Origin: Tamarix chinensis
Lineage: Eukaryota; Streptophyta; Magnoliopsida; Caryophyllales; Tamaricaceae
Assembly: GCA_030549775.1 (NCBI GenBank)
Contig: CM060177.1
Location: 95,600,236-95,664,235 of the forward strand
Direction: 5' to 3'
Length of the DNA: 64,000 nucleotides
Part shown: positions 46,440 to 57,127 of the stretch, piece after piece
Position numbering within the stretch: the stretch's first letter is position 1
Layout of the letters: each line of letters begins with the position of its first letter
Notes under the pieces: generated by a model
The model's input: only the letters and a program-made list of their open reading frames with translations
Database searches by the model: none
Told to the model about the DNA's origin: nothing
Translations under genes and position numbers: made by a program

Positions 46440-46866
46440 TACGCAAAACAAACTTACGAATTGGAGGAGAGAGGTCAGAATTATACCGACGGCGCGCACT
46501 AAGGTGGCGGTCGTGGAGGTTGTGCGCTGGAATGCTGCGTTGGTTGTTCTAGCTGCAGCAACAGTGGAGCTCTTGCTCAGGTCGCGCTGGCAGATCTTGC
46601 TTCCGTCTGAGCTCGCGCTGCCTACGAAGAATGGAAGGATGAAGAATGGAGCGGCTGAGCTCGCGCTGGAAGATCTTGCTTGTCTGCTGGTCTACGAAGC
46701 TCGTGAGAGTGGAGGAGGAGGGGAAATCGACGGAGAGATGGAGGAGCAGGTGCGATGGAGAGGGAGAGGCAGGTGCGGAGCGGTGTGGTGGTCGGGTGCG
46801 AAACAGAAGGGGTCGGGGGAGAGGAGCGGGGCAGAGCCAGTGAAAAAATGAACCGCGCGTACCCAT
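46440..46866. other. GC-rich gene-like segment inside the Mutator-like element
   Basis: This stretch is far richer in G and C than the rest of the window and has open frames on both strands: plus 46504-46851 (115 codons) and minus 46549-46866 (105 codons, opening MGTRGSFFHW). The minus frame looks like the Ser/Pro-rich start of a plant gene, but I recognise no domain on either strand. A near-repeat of CGCGCTGG(C/A)AGATCTTGCTT at about 46581 and 46661 shows internal duplication. Mutator-like elements often carry captured gene fragments of this composition, so capture from a host gene is the likeliest explanation. It could also be the element's own 5' leader. Confidence 0.45.
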
Positions 46867-46884
46867 TTTCGTTCTTAACTCTTC

Positions 46885-46915
46885 GGCCGTTGGATCTAAA
46901 TTAGATCCAACGGCC
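46885..46915. repeat. 31-bp perfect palindrome in the right inverted repeat
   Basis: Two 15-base arms (GGCCGTTGGATCTAA and its complement) around one A. The left end of the element keeps a decayed version (CCATTGGATCAAAATTTAATC). Confidence 0.95.
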
Positions 46916-46970
46916 AGAAATCGTTCCTACGTGTGTACAGAAATTTAAAGTGCGCACCTGACCCCTTTTC

Positions 46971-46980
46971 TATAGGGATA
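46971..46980. repeat. Target-site duplication, right copy (TATAGGGATA)
   Basis: Exact copy of 44632-44641. Confidence 0.8.
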
Positions 46981-47467
46981 TATGTCATGTCATCGCGATA
47001 ATCCATATACGTACATCATCTCTTTCGATGATGTGTGGATAAATTTTTTTAATTAAATAATGATGTTATACCTCCAAACTAGGGTTTCTTTAATGTCTTG
47101 AATGATGAATCTAGATGACTGGATGATGAGGATGATTCTTTAATATTAATAAGTTATTCTATCATTGTGCTGATTGTCCTACTCTTGCTAGTAATAAACA
47201 CACTTTAGAATAAAACAATATTGTATATGATAGTAGATAATTAGGATATAATATACGTTAATTCTTGTGAAAATAATTAAATATTTATTCAATTATTTAT
47301 GTTGTTAATAATAAATTTAGTTATATTACTTAAAAATGGGATTTAATGGCAAATGAACTAAAGACACCACGATTTTTTATGGCTTAGTGGTATCCCTACT
47401 AGAGGATCAACATATTGATTGGGATTTGATTTCCATTAAATATGTGAATCTTTAGAGAAAAAATACA
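46981..47467. other. Gene-free spacer
   Basis: AT-rich sequence between the Mutator-like element and the next hAT-like element; no feature recognised. Confidence 0.4.
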
Positions 47468-47475
47468 TCAAAGAT

Positions 47476-48279
47476 TAGGGGTGGGTAGGGTTTGGTTTGA
47501 TCTAATCTTATTTCAGCCCCAAATTAAATAAAGTTATATTTTTATGGTTTGAAATTTTTTTATACCAAATTGAACTATTTTTCGAATAATCCAAACCAAG
47601 CCATATTAGTGACATACATTTTGGTTTGGTTTAGATTAATTTATGATTTTTCACATCTTAAATATCAAAAATTAATTACTTAACTTAAAATTACTTTAAC
47701 ATTCTTACAAAAATCATTACTAATAAACAATCTATATTAAATTACAATTTAAAAATGTTACTTCTACAATAATATCTAATGGAATATAAAATTATGTACA
47801 TATGGTTTTGTGTGTGTGTGTGTGTATTTTTTATGTATAAATCATGTTTGCAACTGCAAGAAAAATAAAATAGATACACAATTCAAGTAATGCTCTAACC
47901 AAATAATATTTGTAAGCAACTATCTAATTACTTTAAATATGTAAATGATACATATAAAGCTAAATATGAATACTTTTAAGGATACAATGAATAAAAAATT
48001 GTTATAGAAAATAATTCATGGCGAGTAAATAAATTTACAATATAGCTATTAGCTAGAATTATATCAAATAATACTAAATTGATGGTGACCTTACTAATAA
48101 TATATATAGATTGTTGTTTATAGACAGCAATTTAATTTTTTAAACCGTAAGTAAGCCATTTAAAAGTATTCTGAACCAACCCATAAAATTTTAAATAGTA
48201 AACTAAAATAAAACAAACCGTAAAATTATATTTTGGTTCAATTTGGTTTACACTTTGAACCATATTACCTTCACCCCTA
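47476..48279. mobile_element. Non-autonomous hAT-like element
   Basis: The ends are TAGGGGTGGGTAGG and, inverted, TTACCTTCACCCCTA. The 8 bases outside are TCAAAGAT (47468-47475) and TCAAAGGT (48280-48287), an 8-bp target duplication with one change, as expected for hAT transposons. Sub-terminal AACCAAA/TTTGGTT-type words occur on both arms. About 0.8 kb, without coding capacity. Confidence 0.75.
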
Positions 48280-48341
48280 TCAAAGGTTATGTGTAGGTAG
48301 TAACCCTCTTAATCATTTTTTTTATCTAAAATTGGCATCTA

Positions 48342-48617
48342 CTCTCTCCATTCACTATATAGGTCATTTTTTTCCTATTAAAACGTTTTTAATACTACAT
48401 TTCCTAATATAAAATCTTTTATGAAAACTCATATAAATTAAATACTACATTTCCTAATATACAATCTATTTTAACTTCTATTAATTAATATCAAGTTTTC
48501 AAATTGTATTTATTGGAGGGTATATTAGTTATATTAGATATTTTATTTGCTCAAATTTGTTATTTCTTAACATGTATAGCCAAACTAAAAATAACTTATA
48601 TTATGAAACGGATGAAG
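48342..48617. mobile_element. Stowaway-type MITE
   Basis: A 276-bp element flanked by TA on both sides (48340-48341 and 48618-48619). The left end CTCTCTCCATTCACTATAT is matched by the right end ATATTATGAAACGGATGAAG inverted, the classic Stowaway terminus CTCCCTCCGT. Tc1/mariner transposases move such elements; this one encodes nothing. Confidence 0.85.
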
Positions 48618-48619
48618 TA

Positions 48620-49749
48620 TCATTTAATAAATGACATGTCTTTTTTTTTTCTTTTTGAAAAAGGCACAAGACAAAATGTTGTATGTGTTGTTTATTTTCA
48701 TAATTAAAACTCTTATTGGTTAAAATTCACACACAATCCACCAAAATCTCATTAGTTCATGAATAGAGCTGAGCAATCAATTTTTCATCACAAAGAAATA
48801 GGAGAGTTATATAATGTAAATTAAAGGTTATAAATTATTGGAACTTTTCATTGTGTTCCTTAGTGGCAAGAATCCAACTAGTGGTTTTGAACTCATCCCC
48901 ATCAAATAAGCATTTGAAAACATGCTCGTTTTCATTAGAGGTCAAGATACTCGTTTGTCTCATCTTAGTACTCAACAATGGTGAACAATAAGGGACTAAG
49001 ACTTGTATTTTATTTCATCTAGAACACAATAAGGTGACCTAACTACATATTTATAGGTGAGACAAGTTAGTCCCTAGGGAATGATCTTACAAAAAACGGA
49101 TGAGGGGGAGAAGAGCATGTGTGACAAATCGAGCATCAAATTGACAGGATCAATATTTTTTTCATGCTTCATCTTAGAAAAACAGAGGAGAATATTCTAA
49201 CAAAAGATAGGGAAGAAGAGTCAAATGGTGAAGACTAGGAACAATCAAAAAAGACTAGGAAGAAGAAGAGAGATTTGTGTTGTTAGAGAGAGGGATGGGA
49301 GAGGGTCATGGAAATGAGGTAGAGAGGTAAGGTTAGAAACACATAGAGCATTTAAAGTGTAGGATAGCCCTAGCTCATTATCTTGATTCAACCTAAAGAT
49401 AGGGATACCAATTTTTCTTAGAAAAAAAAACACCCAACGTCATTTAGGCTTGGGGTGGCTTTTGGAGTTATACCTCTACTAGCCCAAGGATAAAAGGATT
49501 GATCCAATGCCACCAACCCGGGTCTAATATCATCGAGGTTTAAAAACATTATCATCAACTTCCATGCACAAACTTAAATTATTTAATAATATTTGAATAT
49601 ATAAATAAGTAAATTGGGTTAGTTATTGGTTCAACTATCTATGGTTTGATAAACCTTATTCTATACTACTTAAACATTACAATAATAAATATTAAATGCA
49701 ACTTGTTGCTTCTCATCCCTTATTCCAAGTTTGGCTCCTAGTTTTCCCT
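48620..49749. other. Gene-free stretch
   Basis: No domain recognisable on either strand. Positions about 49080-49330 are purine-rich (GAGAGA/GGAAGAAG) and look like an LTR or retroelement leader without identifiable ends. Confidence 0.35.
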
Positions 49750-49906
49750 TGTAACACCCCAAGTCAATACGACTATGAGAAGGCTACCTTGAAGTACTTT
49801 CAGATTAATCGGTTAGGCCCATAGATCAACATGAGTTCTTTTACTATGCTTTTTCCTCACTCACATGCTTCTTAATAATTGTTTAGAAAATTTTTAAAAC
49901 TTTACA

Positions 49907-49969
49907 AGAGAGTCACCCATCCCAAAAATTGTTCCATGGGAAAGCTGCTTAACTATGAAGTTCCTAGGA
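49907..49969 (-). repeat. 5S rRNA-derived segment in Cassandra LTR
   Basis: On the minus strand it reads TCCTAGGAACTTCATAGTTA then AGC, ending in GGGATGGGTGACTCTC. This corresponds to the AGTTAAGC (box A) and GGATGGGTGACC (box C) parts of plant 5S rRNA. It is not a functional 5S gene: the middle of the gene has diverged. Confidence 0.85.
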
Positions 49970-50358
49970 CATAATTGTCAAAAGAATAGTATACCATGTT
50001 GATATGTGTAGCTATATCAATCCTTATAATATTACGCTAAATTTAAGGGTATCAAATTCACTCCCTCTAGAGAATGCAACGTCCTTATTGTTACTCAACT
50101 ACTAACTGTCTCATATAGTGTATCTTAAGAATCATTACACTAGACAGTTGACTATCTCATCCAAGTTTAGCTCACTGTTGTAGTTTTTCTCTAATACCAT
50201 TTGTAATACCCCAAGTCAATATGACCATGTGAGGGATACCCTAGAGCACTTTTGGATTCATTGGTTCACCCCACAGATAAACACAAGTTTTTTCAATATA
50301 CTTTATCTTCAATCACATCCATCTTGATAAATTTTTGGAAAATTTTAAAAACTTTCTA

Positions 50359-50421
50359 AGAGGGTCACCCATCCTAAAAATTACTCTACATCAAGCACAC
50401 TTAACTATGGAGTTCTTAGGA
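50359..50421 (-). repeat. 5S rRNA-derived segment in Cassandra LTR
   Basis: Second LTR copy. The minus strand reads AACTCCATAGTTAAGTGTGC and GGATGGGTGACC, an exact box C. Confidence 0.85.
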
Positions 50422-50506
50422 TATAATCACCAAAAGGATAGTGTACCATGTTGATATAAGTAACTATATCAATCATTATAACACTACTCTCAATTTGGGG
50501 GTATCA

Positions 50507-51895
50507 TAACCCTAAACACATAAAACCCAATATTATTAGTACACGTGATAGATAAGTTTGAATAATTTAAAATTGGATTATGGTGTCCAATTATTGATGT
50601 GGTGCCCACATCAACTAGTTACTTATAAGAGTTTCTACATTAAAGGATCAATAAAAAGTATTGGTCCATGTGTACCAGAATGAATGTATGCATCAAAGGC
50701 TAATAAAGTTCAAAACATTGAGCTACCATGCAGAGACATAAGAAATTGAATTAGTGCAAGGAAAGGAAAGGGAAGAGAGAATGAAACAATAAATATATAA
50801 TTATAATTATAATTATAAAATTTTAACATATGTTGATATTAAAATAAGAAAGGAAGATGTTGATTTTTTTGGTGTTTAGTATATGCAAGTAAGGATGTAA
50901 GAATGAGAATAACGAAAATAATTTAGCAAAAATATTTTTTATCCATAGGTAAGGAAATGAGGGAATGTGAATGGAATAAATCCCCTCTACTCTAATCAAA
51001 CCATTATTAGAGCTTTATACTAAAATTTGGAAATGAAAAGTAGGGATTAAAAAGGCTAAAATAACCTTATTTAATATTTTTTATTTATATATATTAAATT
51101 TAAAGAGTAATTTAGTAAATTAGTTATTTTATTCCTAATTTCATTCCTAATTAATAAACATAGGTTTTTTTTATTTCCAAAGCAATTTTCAATAATTTAT
51201 TTTTATTATCACCTTTTTATTTCTATATTTTTATTTTTATTTGTCAAACAAGGTGTCAAAGGAATAAGGATGGCAAGTGCATGTGGTGAAGGAAAAATGT
51301 TGATCAATATGGTTGAGAATCTTATGAATTGAAGATTGTAACGACAACCTATCATTGTATGGTTATCTCTTTCTAGGGCATTTGTATAGTTTTTTATCTT
51401 CATTTTCTTACTTTATTTTTAGTATTTTTTTAATGAAATAAGAATTTTTTAAGCTGATTTTAAAGATGAACTTGTATATATTTTGAACCCTAGTTGCTTA
51501 TACCATTCTGGTATTTATTAGTTAAGTTCATATTCAAATATTTTTATGATGTGGAGTTTGTTTTGCACAATTAGTTGAAGAGTTAGATAAATGATGAAAG
51601 GTGAAAGTCAAAATGCTAAAATTTTATTGAGATAGTTTACTAGGAATATATATACTCAGTTAAAAACTCATTATCAAATCAAACTTTATTTTTGAACAAA
51701 AAAGGACATAGTGACTAGTTAATAAACTAAAAGTTAGTTTATAAATTAGTTGATGGATATGCCAAACAATAGTATAAGTCGTACTATTTTTTTTGGAACT
51801 ATCGTAGGTTTAAATATGAGAGATGAATCCCTGGCCGATTTGCTTGAATGTCGCATGAATAACCATATTTAATGTGTGAATGTTATAGAAACATA
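50507..51895. other. Gene-free stretch
   Basis: AT-rich. Positions about 50860-51180 have weakly inverted ends and an interior like a short DNA element, but neither terminal repeats nor a duplication could be fixed. No coding signal. Confidence 0.35.
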
Positions 51896-52146
51896 CTCCC
51901 TTCGTATAAAAAGACAAGTCATTTCAACGATTTATACATTTTTAAAGAACTAATAAATGTAGTATTAAAAGCCTACTTACACTATCCATTAAAATATAAT
52001 AAATCACTTAATGTATAGATGACGAAAGAAAAAATGTGAGGGTAAAAGAGAAAATTAGGTTTTGACTTTTCGAAAGTGACTTTATTTTTTATACAAAAAA
52101 TTAGTTATAGAATAACCTTTTTTTATGTTGTTTGATATAAATGAAG
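51896..52146. mobile_element. Stowaway-type MITE
   Basis: 251 bp between two TA dinucleotides (51894-51895 and 52147-52148). The left terminus CTCCCTTCGTATA is matched by an inverted, more decayed right terminus GATATAAATGAAG. GACAAGTCATTT and AAAGTGACTTTA inside form a further inverted pair. Confidence 0.8.
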
Positions 52147-52207
52147 TAATTTTTAACTTGTGAAGCATGAATGCAGAAAATTAGAGTGGATTTAGCTTAC
52201 TTGCATA

Positions 52208-52843
52208 TGGGGGTGTTCAAATAAAAATAAGTGTCTTCATCGGATTGGATATTTGATCCTATCAATTAAATTAGTTGTTAAAAAACTCAAATATCTACAA
52301 ATACAGATGGAATATCAATCAAATCATATAAATATCTATTTTTTAAATGCGTGTTGAAATTAATAAATTTGAAAAAAAAATTATAATAAAAAATTTAAAA
52401 CTAATGATAAAAAATAAAATAATATTCAAGTTTATATTATTATTTGTGTCTTAGGTTATACTATAAGAGTGTCACATATATATATTTTCGGGCTTTAAAC
52501 CAAAAAAAAAGAATTATTTTTAGAAACTAACAATTTTATATTATAATGCTCATCAAATGACTATATAGCTACTAGAATAATAATATAATTATGATAAATT
52601 GTAAATAATGTTTTATTATTTTATAAGATCACCAAAGTTTAATGTTTATAATCTGACAAATACATATACCCCCACCCACACAAATATAAAGTAAGATTAT
52701 AAACATTACTACAAATATAATATTATTTATATTTATTAGATCAGATATCCAATTTGTTTAACTTTTTATTAACTGGATCAATTATTTGATTTTTTAAAAT
52801 TCAATTATATTGGATATTAGATTAGATCATATGAACATGTCTA
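52208..52843. mobile_element. Non-autonomous hAT-like element
   Basis: The ends TGGGGGTGTTCAAAT and (inverted) ATATGAACATGTCTA resemble the TAGGGGTGTTCA ends of many plant hAT elements. The eight outside bases CTTGCATA and ATTACATA agree at six of eight positions. GGATATTTGATCC and GGATCAATTATTTGAT words on the two arms are inverted counterparts. No coding capacity. Confidence 0.6.
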
Positions 52844-52851
52844 ATTACATA

Positions 52852-53652
52852 TGTATGAATTAATTGAGATTCTTGCTAGACTTTTCATATTGCTTATAGA
52901 TAGGGAAAAATCATATGACTTGTTCAATTTTATAGCTATTGGATTGATTGGTTATCATATGTTGCAGCAATTAGTGGAGGGTATTTTTTTTCTCTCCATA
53001 ATTTAGTGGATGATATAGTTTGTGAGGAATTTTAAAGTTCTATTTGATACTCACTAGTTATAACATTCATTTCTTTAGTGTGGTATGTATCATTTAGTTA
53101 TTTATTGAAATATATTATTGATTTCTACATTTTATTTGTGTTTAATCATGTCTATAAATTTGCATTTTTCCTGTGAGATGACACTAAATATAACTTGTCC
53201 TCAATGTATTTTTGCACATTATAGGAGAATATCTCACAAGTACCCAAAGAAAGAAAAGGAAAAAGAACCACCATAAAACACGTTCTACTACCTAATTATG
53301 ATATCCTTATCTTATATTCAATAAACCTCTTGCTGCTATACAAAATTATAATAAACAAATCATCCTACCTAAAAGTTCCTACTTATTTATGGTTCTCTAA
53401 CCTTATATACGATTCTCCTAATATCTATATATACTCATTTATATGTTCTTAAAAAATTAGGCAAGGCAAGAGAATTTCGTACACCTTGTGACCAAATCTT
53501 ATTTCCATATCCATTAACAAAAACAATGGTATTGATATATGTGGATTAAATGAGGATAAAAATAATGAATAACAATAGGATGCAAAAGTGAATATACGAA
53601 TATGCAGGGATTGAAAAAAAATTAATATCGCTAGTGTTAAAGTTTTGGTGAT
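52852..53652. other. Gene-free stretch
   Basis: AT-rich, no recognised feature. Confidence 0.35.
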
Positions 53653-53872
53653 GGTCTAGTATGACGTAATAAAGGTAAAAAAAAATATTATTATTTTTTA
53701 CATGTTATACAGTTTATGTGAAATAAAATAATTTTTGAATGAATATTCATTTTAGATCTTAATTTAAACTAAAAAAGATATTTTATTAAAAAGTTGTTAT
53801 TTTTTAAATACTTAATATAAAAATACACAATAAAAGAAAATGTTTTCCACCTTTATTACCCATAGCAAAGAC
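53653..53872. mobile_element. Diverged relative of the MITE at 12497
   Basis: It aligns along its length with 12510-12725: CATTTTAGATCTTAATTT, then ATTTTATTAAAAA, then AAATACTTAATATAAA and TTTTCCACCTTTATTACCC. The ends GGTCTAGTATGACGTAATAAAGG and (inverted) ACCTTTATTACCCATAGCAAAGAC are terminal inverted repeats. A target duplication is not clear. Confidence 0.65.
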
Positions 53873-55123
53873 TATGAACGCACAAGTACATATGGTTATG
53901 GGTCATTCTTATATATAAATCATGAACGAAATTGTTCATCTGCTATTTTTGCAATTAAAATTAGGAAGGGTGGTTAAAGGTAGTTTTAGATATTCTTAAT
54001 TATCTAATTATCTAATTTTACTTGTTCTTTCGTTGCTAAAATACCCTTTGATTGAAATTCTAACTTTTTTTTAAATGAAATTTTATAACTGTAATTAGTT
54101 TTCTAATTACTTCTCATTTCTTAAATTAGTTATCTCAATGAACATTACTACAAAACTAAATCAATACCTCCCTAGAAAAAAAGATTATATTATGCTCCTA
54201 GTTATAGTTTACAAGATGTACCTAGAATAAAAATTAGTAATTTTCAAGTAAGAAAAAAATATATCAAGACAGAACTCTGCATGTCTCGATTGATGTTTTT
54301 CTTATTTAGCTTAATATTTATTTAAGATTTTATTGATATGTTTTCTTCTTTATTTTGATTTTTATTTAAGTTTTGCTTAATGTTTTTCTTTCTTTAGATT
54401 GTTTTTTTTTTTAGTTTTGGTTGATCATTTAATATTACACTTATTTTAATAATGATATTTATAATAATAACAATAAATATTATAATAATTACTATAATTT
54501 ATATAATTAAAATTGTTATAACCAAATAATATAATTATGTATGTAATTTTATAATTCAAATTAAATAATTTTTTTTTACTATTTCACATACTAGGAGCAC
54601 CTTACAATGTGCACTTAGATGCATAATATCTATATTGCCGTTAGACTTGCAAAGGTTAAATTTTGTCGAGCCCAATTTTAGATCTCCAATCCTATAATAT
54701 TATTCCATGAAGCCGTATATCTAAAATTGGTTCATTGGTTTACAGTTATTTGTTGTTGGTTACTCATTATTTTACCTTATGAAAAAGTAAATTCATTAAA
54801 AAATAGTATCAATTTTAAAATATTGTGATTGAAAATTAGATGGTTGAGCATGAAACACTCACCCAAATTGTCATGTAGCTATATAGTAATGTTAAAGGTA
54901 GTTATAATAGTAACTCGACAAATAATTGCCACATTAATTCAACCATTAGTTTCTACAGTAATCGTCTTCTAATCAAGGCCTACCTACTATATAAATAGTG
55001 CAGCTAAAAGCTCTCAAGAGGTGGGAGTTATAATGAGATTGATAGTTTATGGTTTCTCTAATTTCTCTCTCATTTCCAATCATCCATGATTAACCAAGGA
55101 CTCTGCTCCTCCACTCGCCATAT
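53873..55123. other. Gene-free stretch with a promoter-like motif
   Basis: No reading frame of interest. CTATATAAATAG at 54987-54998 is a good TATA box with no gene downstream; it may be the promoter of an unrecognised LTR. The sequence just upstream (GTAACTCGACAAATAATTGCC, about 54910) recurs in diverged form at about 56415-56460. Confidence 0.4.
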
Positions 55124-55723
55124 TAGGGTTGTTGGTGAGTTGAACCCCCAACTCGAGCTCAGTTCATTTTTTTTAAAAGATTCAATTCCAACTTGAGTTT
55201 GATATAAGCCAAGCGAGATTGAATCAAATAATTACATGAGTTATTGGGCTCATTATGCTCATTTAATATAAATGAAAAAAATTAGTTCATTTATCATAAT
55301 TCAATTTATGTTTTTTTACTACTTAGCTCATTTGAAAGTTACACAAACTAAATTGACTCTTTTAAGTATTCAGCTTAAGTAACAACTCATTTACCTATTC
55401 AGATTTTTATTAAATAAATTATAAAGAAGTCAAATCTTCTATATAATATTGCCAAATTCTTTATACAAGCTTATAAGCATACATATGAATGAACTTAGAA
55501 ATAAACCTAAGAATGAGAGTATAAATGATCTAATGAGCAATTCAAGCCTATAAATGAGTTGTGTCGAGTTCTAGTTGAATATAATCTAACTTACAAGCAA
55601 ATAAGTTGAGTTTATCATGGCTCAAGCTCAACCTGTTTATTAAATGAGATTAAAAATAAGGCTCGAGCATGATTCACTGTCTAAATAAATGAGCTAAGAT
55701 AACTTGTTTCTTTAACAACCCTA
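55124..55723. mobile_element. Non-autonomous hAT-like element
   Basis: Ends TAGGGTTGTT and AACAACCCTA are perfect 10-base inverted repeats. The interior is rich in CTCGAGCTCA / GGCTCGAGC-type words on opposite arms, as in a widespread group of plant hAT derivatives. No 8-bp duplication is visible (CGCCATAT / TACTAAAT), so the flanks have changed or the ends are misplaced. Confidence 0.6.
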
Positions 55724-57127
55724 TACTAAATTATAAGTTTATCCTTTATAGGGTAATTGCCTACATAATAAAGAAACATCTATCTCAATATAGATAACGA
55801 ATCATAAGCAAGGACTCATGTCCTAATCATATTTTACTATTTTACTCAGTTAAAGAATACATCCTCTATCTAATGGGAGACATGTGATTTATGGAGATAT
55901 GCATCTCTTTTGGTAGGTAGAGCTTAGGATGCATAAGTGCCTTATCATCCAAGCCTATACCTCAATTAGGATCAATATATCTCAACCTATTTTTTCTTTA
56001 AAATATGTCATAGACTAGTCCGCTAAGTTCAAACCGACCTAATATTTCATTATTACTTTTCATCAAGACTCATCATTACCTAATCCTTCATTTTGACTCA
56101 TACTGACCCAATTCTTTATTAAGATTCATCTCATCTTACTCTTTATTAGGACTCATCTTAGTTTAATCCTCTATTACGTCTTAACCCAACCTCATTATGT
56201 CCATTGAGACACGACATAACATAGTCCTTCAACAAGATTCATCTTGACATAGTCCTCCTTTAGGTATCTCCACTTCCAAAGCCAACTATTGGCGTAATAA
56301 GATCTAACTCATCTGTGATATAGATATTAAGAACTTCATTTTAATTTTTTCATATCTCCTCATGTAGAATAGTCTTATTTATCCAAGAATAACGCTAATC
56401 TAAATGGTTACCGTATCAACTCGATCAATAATTACCATAGTAACTCATCCATTAATTATCTCAGTAACCACAATCATATAATAGTCAATAACCAATAAAA
56501 ATTTACTAGGATAATTCATAATTACTTATCACTAAAATGAACTTGGTGTCTAAGTCACATAAGACATTGCTATGAGAGAACTTAATGGAATAGAAATATA
56601 ACAACTTTTATTTTTATAATACATGATAAAAAGATTTAACAAGAAAGAAACAACACAATAACTAATAGTAAATTCAAGGAAGGAACACATGATTCCAAAG
56701 GAATATATGAACGAGTAGATGATGACAATGAATACTGGATAGTCCTAGTTCTCATCCCAAATATGATCTACCTTAAAAGGAACCATTGGTCCACTCCAGC
56801 AAGGTCCCAATTATTCACTAAATAATTAGACTACCACAAAATGATACATGCCAATATAATTTTACTGAGCAAAATAATCTACCCCAAGCATGTGAAGGCC
56901 TGATGGTACACAAAAAATAGGGGCAAGAAAGATCATACTAGGATAATGTAACATTCATATATGATAATAACATACATGAGACATCATATACAAACATACT
57001 TAAATCACACCCATATAATAAAATGGCATGGGGAACATTAAGATGAAGCCATCTCTACACTTATATCAAAAATATAACTCTAATACTTAGTAACACACTT
57101 AATAATAAGATAGTAAATAAATGTAAC
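55724..57127. other. Gene-free stretch with short tandem repeats
   Basis: Positions about 56040-56260 hold six to eight degenerate copies of a roughly 30-base unit (CTTTATTAGGACTCATCTTA type). No coding signal; the rest is AT-rich. Confidence 0.45.

Larger units (their letters stand above)
44642..46970. mobile_element. Mutator-like element carrying telomere-like repeats
   Basis: A 2,329-bp segment bounded by an exact 10-bp duplication (TATAGGGATA), the size typical of Mutator-like transposons. The ends are long imperfect inverted repeats. The left GGGGAGAGGTCACATAC...CATAGGAAC...CATTGGATC aligns almost without gaps over about 90 bp to the reverse complement of the right end, GAAAAGGGGTCAGGTGCGC...CGTAGGAAC...CGTTGGATC. 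No transposase is encoded, so it is non-autonomous. Inside, left to right, are about 1.03 kb of CCCTAAA/CCCTCTAAA repeats, a 120-bp tandem pair with palindromes, a GC-rich gene-like stretch, and a 31-bp palindrome next to the right inverted repeat. The cargo suggests a Pack-MULE-like history; that is inference. Confidence 0.82.
49750..50506 (-). mobile_element. Cassandra TRIM element (minus orientation)
   Basis: Two direct LTRs of exactly 305 bp (49750-50054 and 50202-50506), each starting TGTAAyACCCCAAGTCAATA and ending GGGTATCA, enclose 147 bp. Read on the minus strand, the primer-binding site TGGTATTAGAG (50189-50199) follows the 5' LTR, and a purine-rich AGAGGGAGTG (about 50059-50068) precedes the 3' LTR. 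Each LTR contains a stretch homologous to 5S rRNA in the sense direction of the element. This combination, a terminal-repeat retrotransposon in miniature with 5S sequence in its LTRs, defines the Cassandra family. No protein is encoded, so mobility would need enzymes from other elements. No 5-bp target duplication is visible. Confidence 0.9.

Noticed and set aside
49907..50421. Functional 5S rRNA genes
   Set aside because: Only the box A and box C regions are conserved, the middle is diverged, and both copies lie in LTRs of a Cassandra element.
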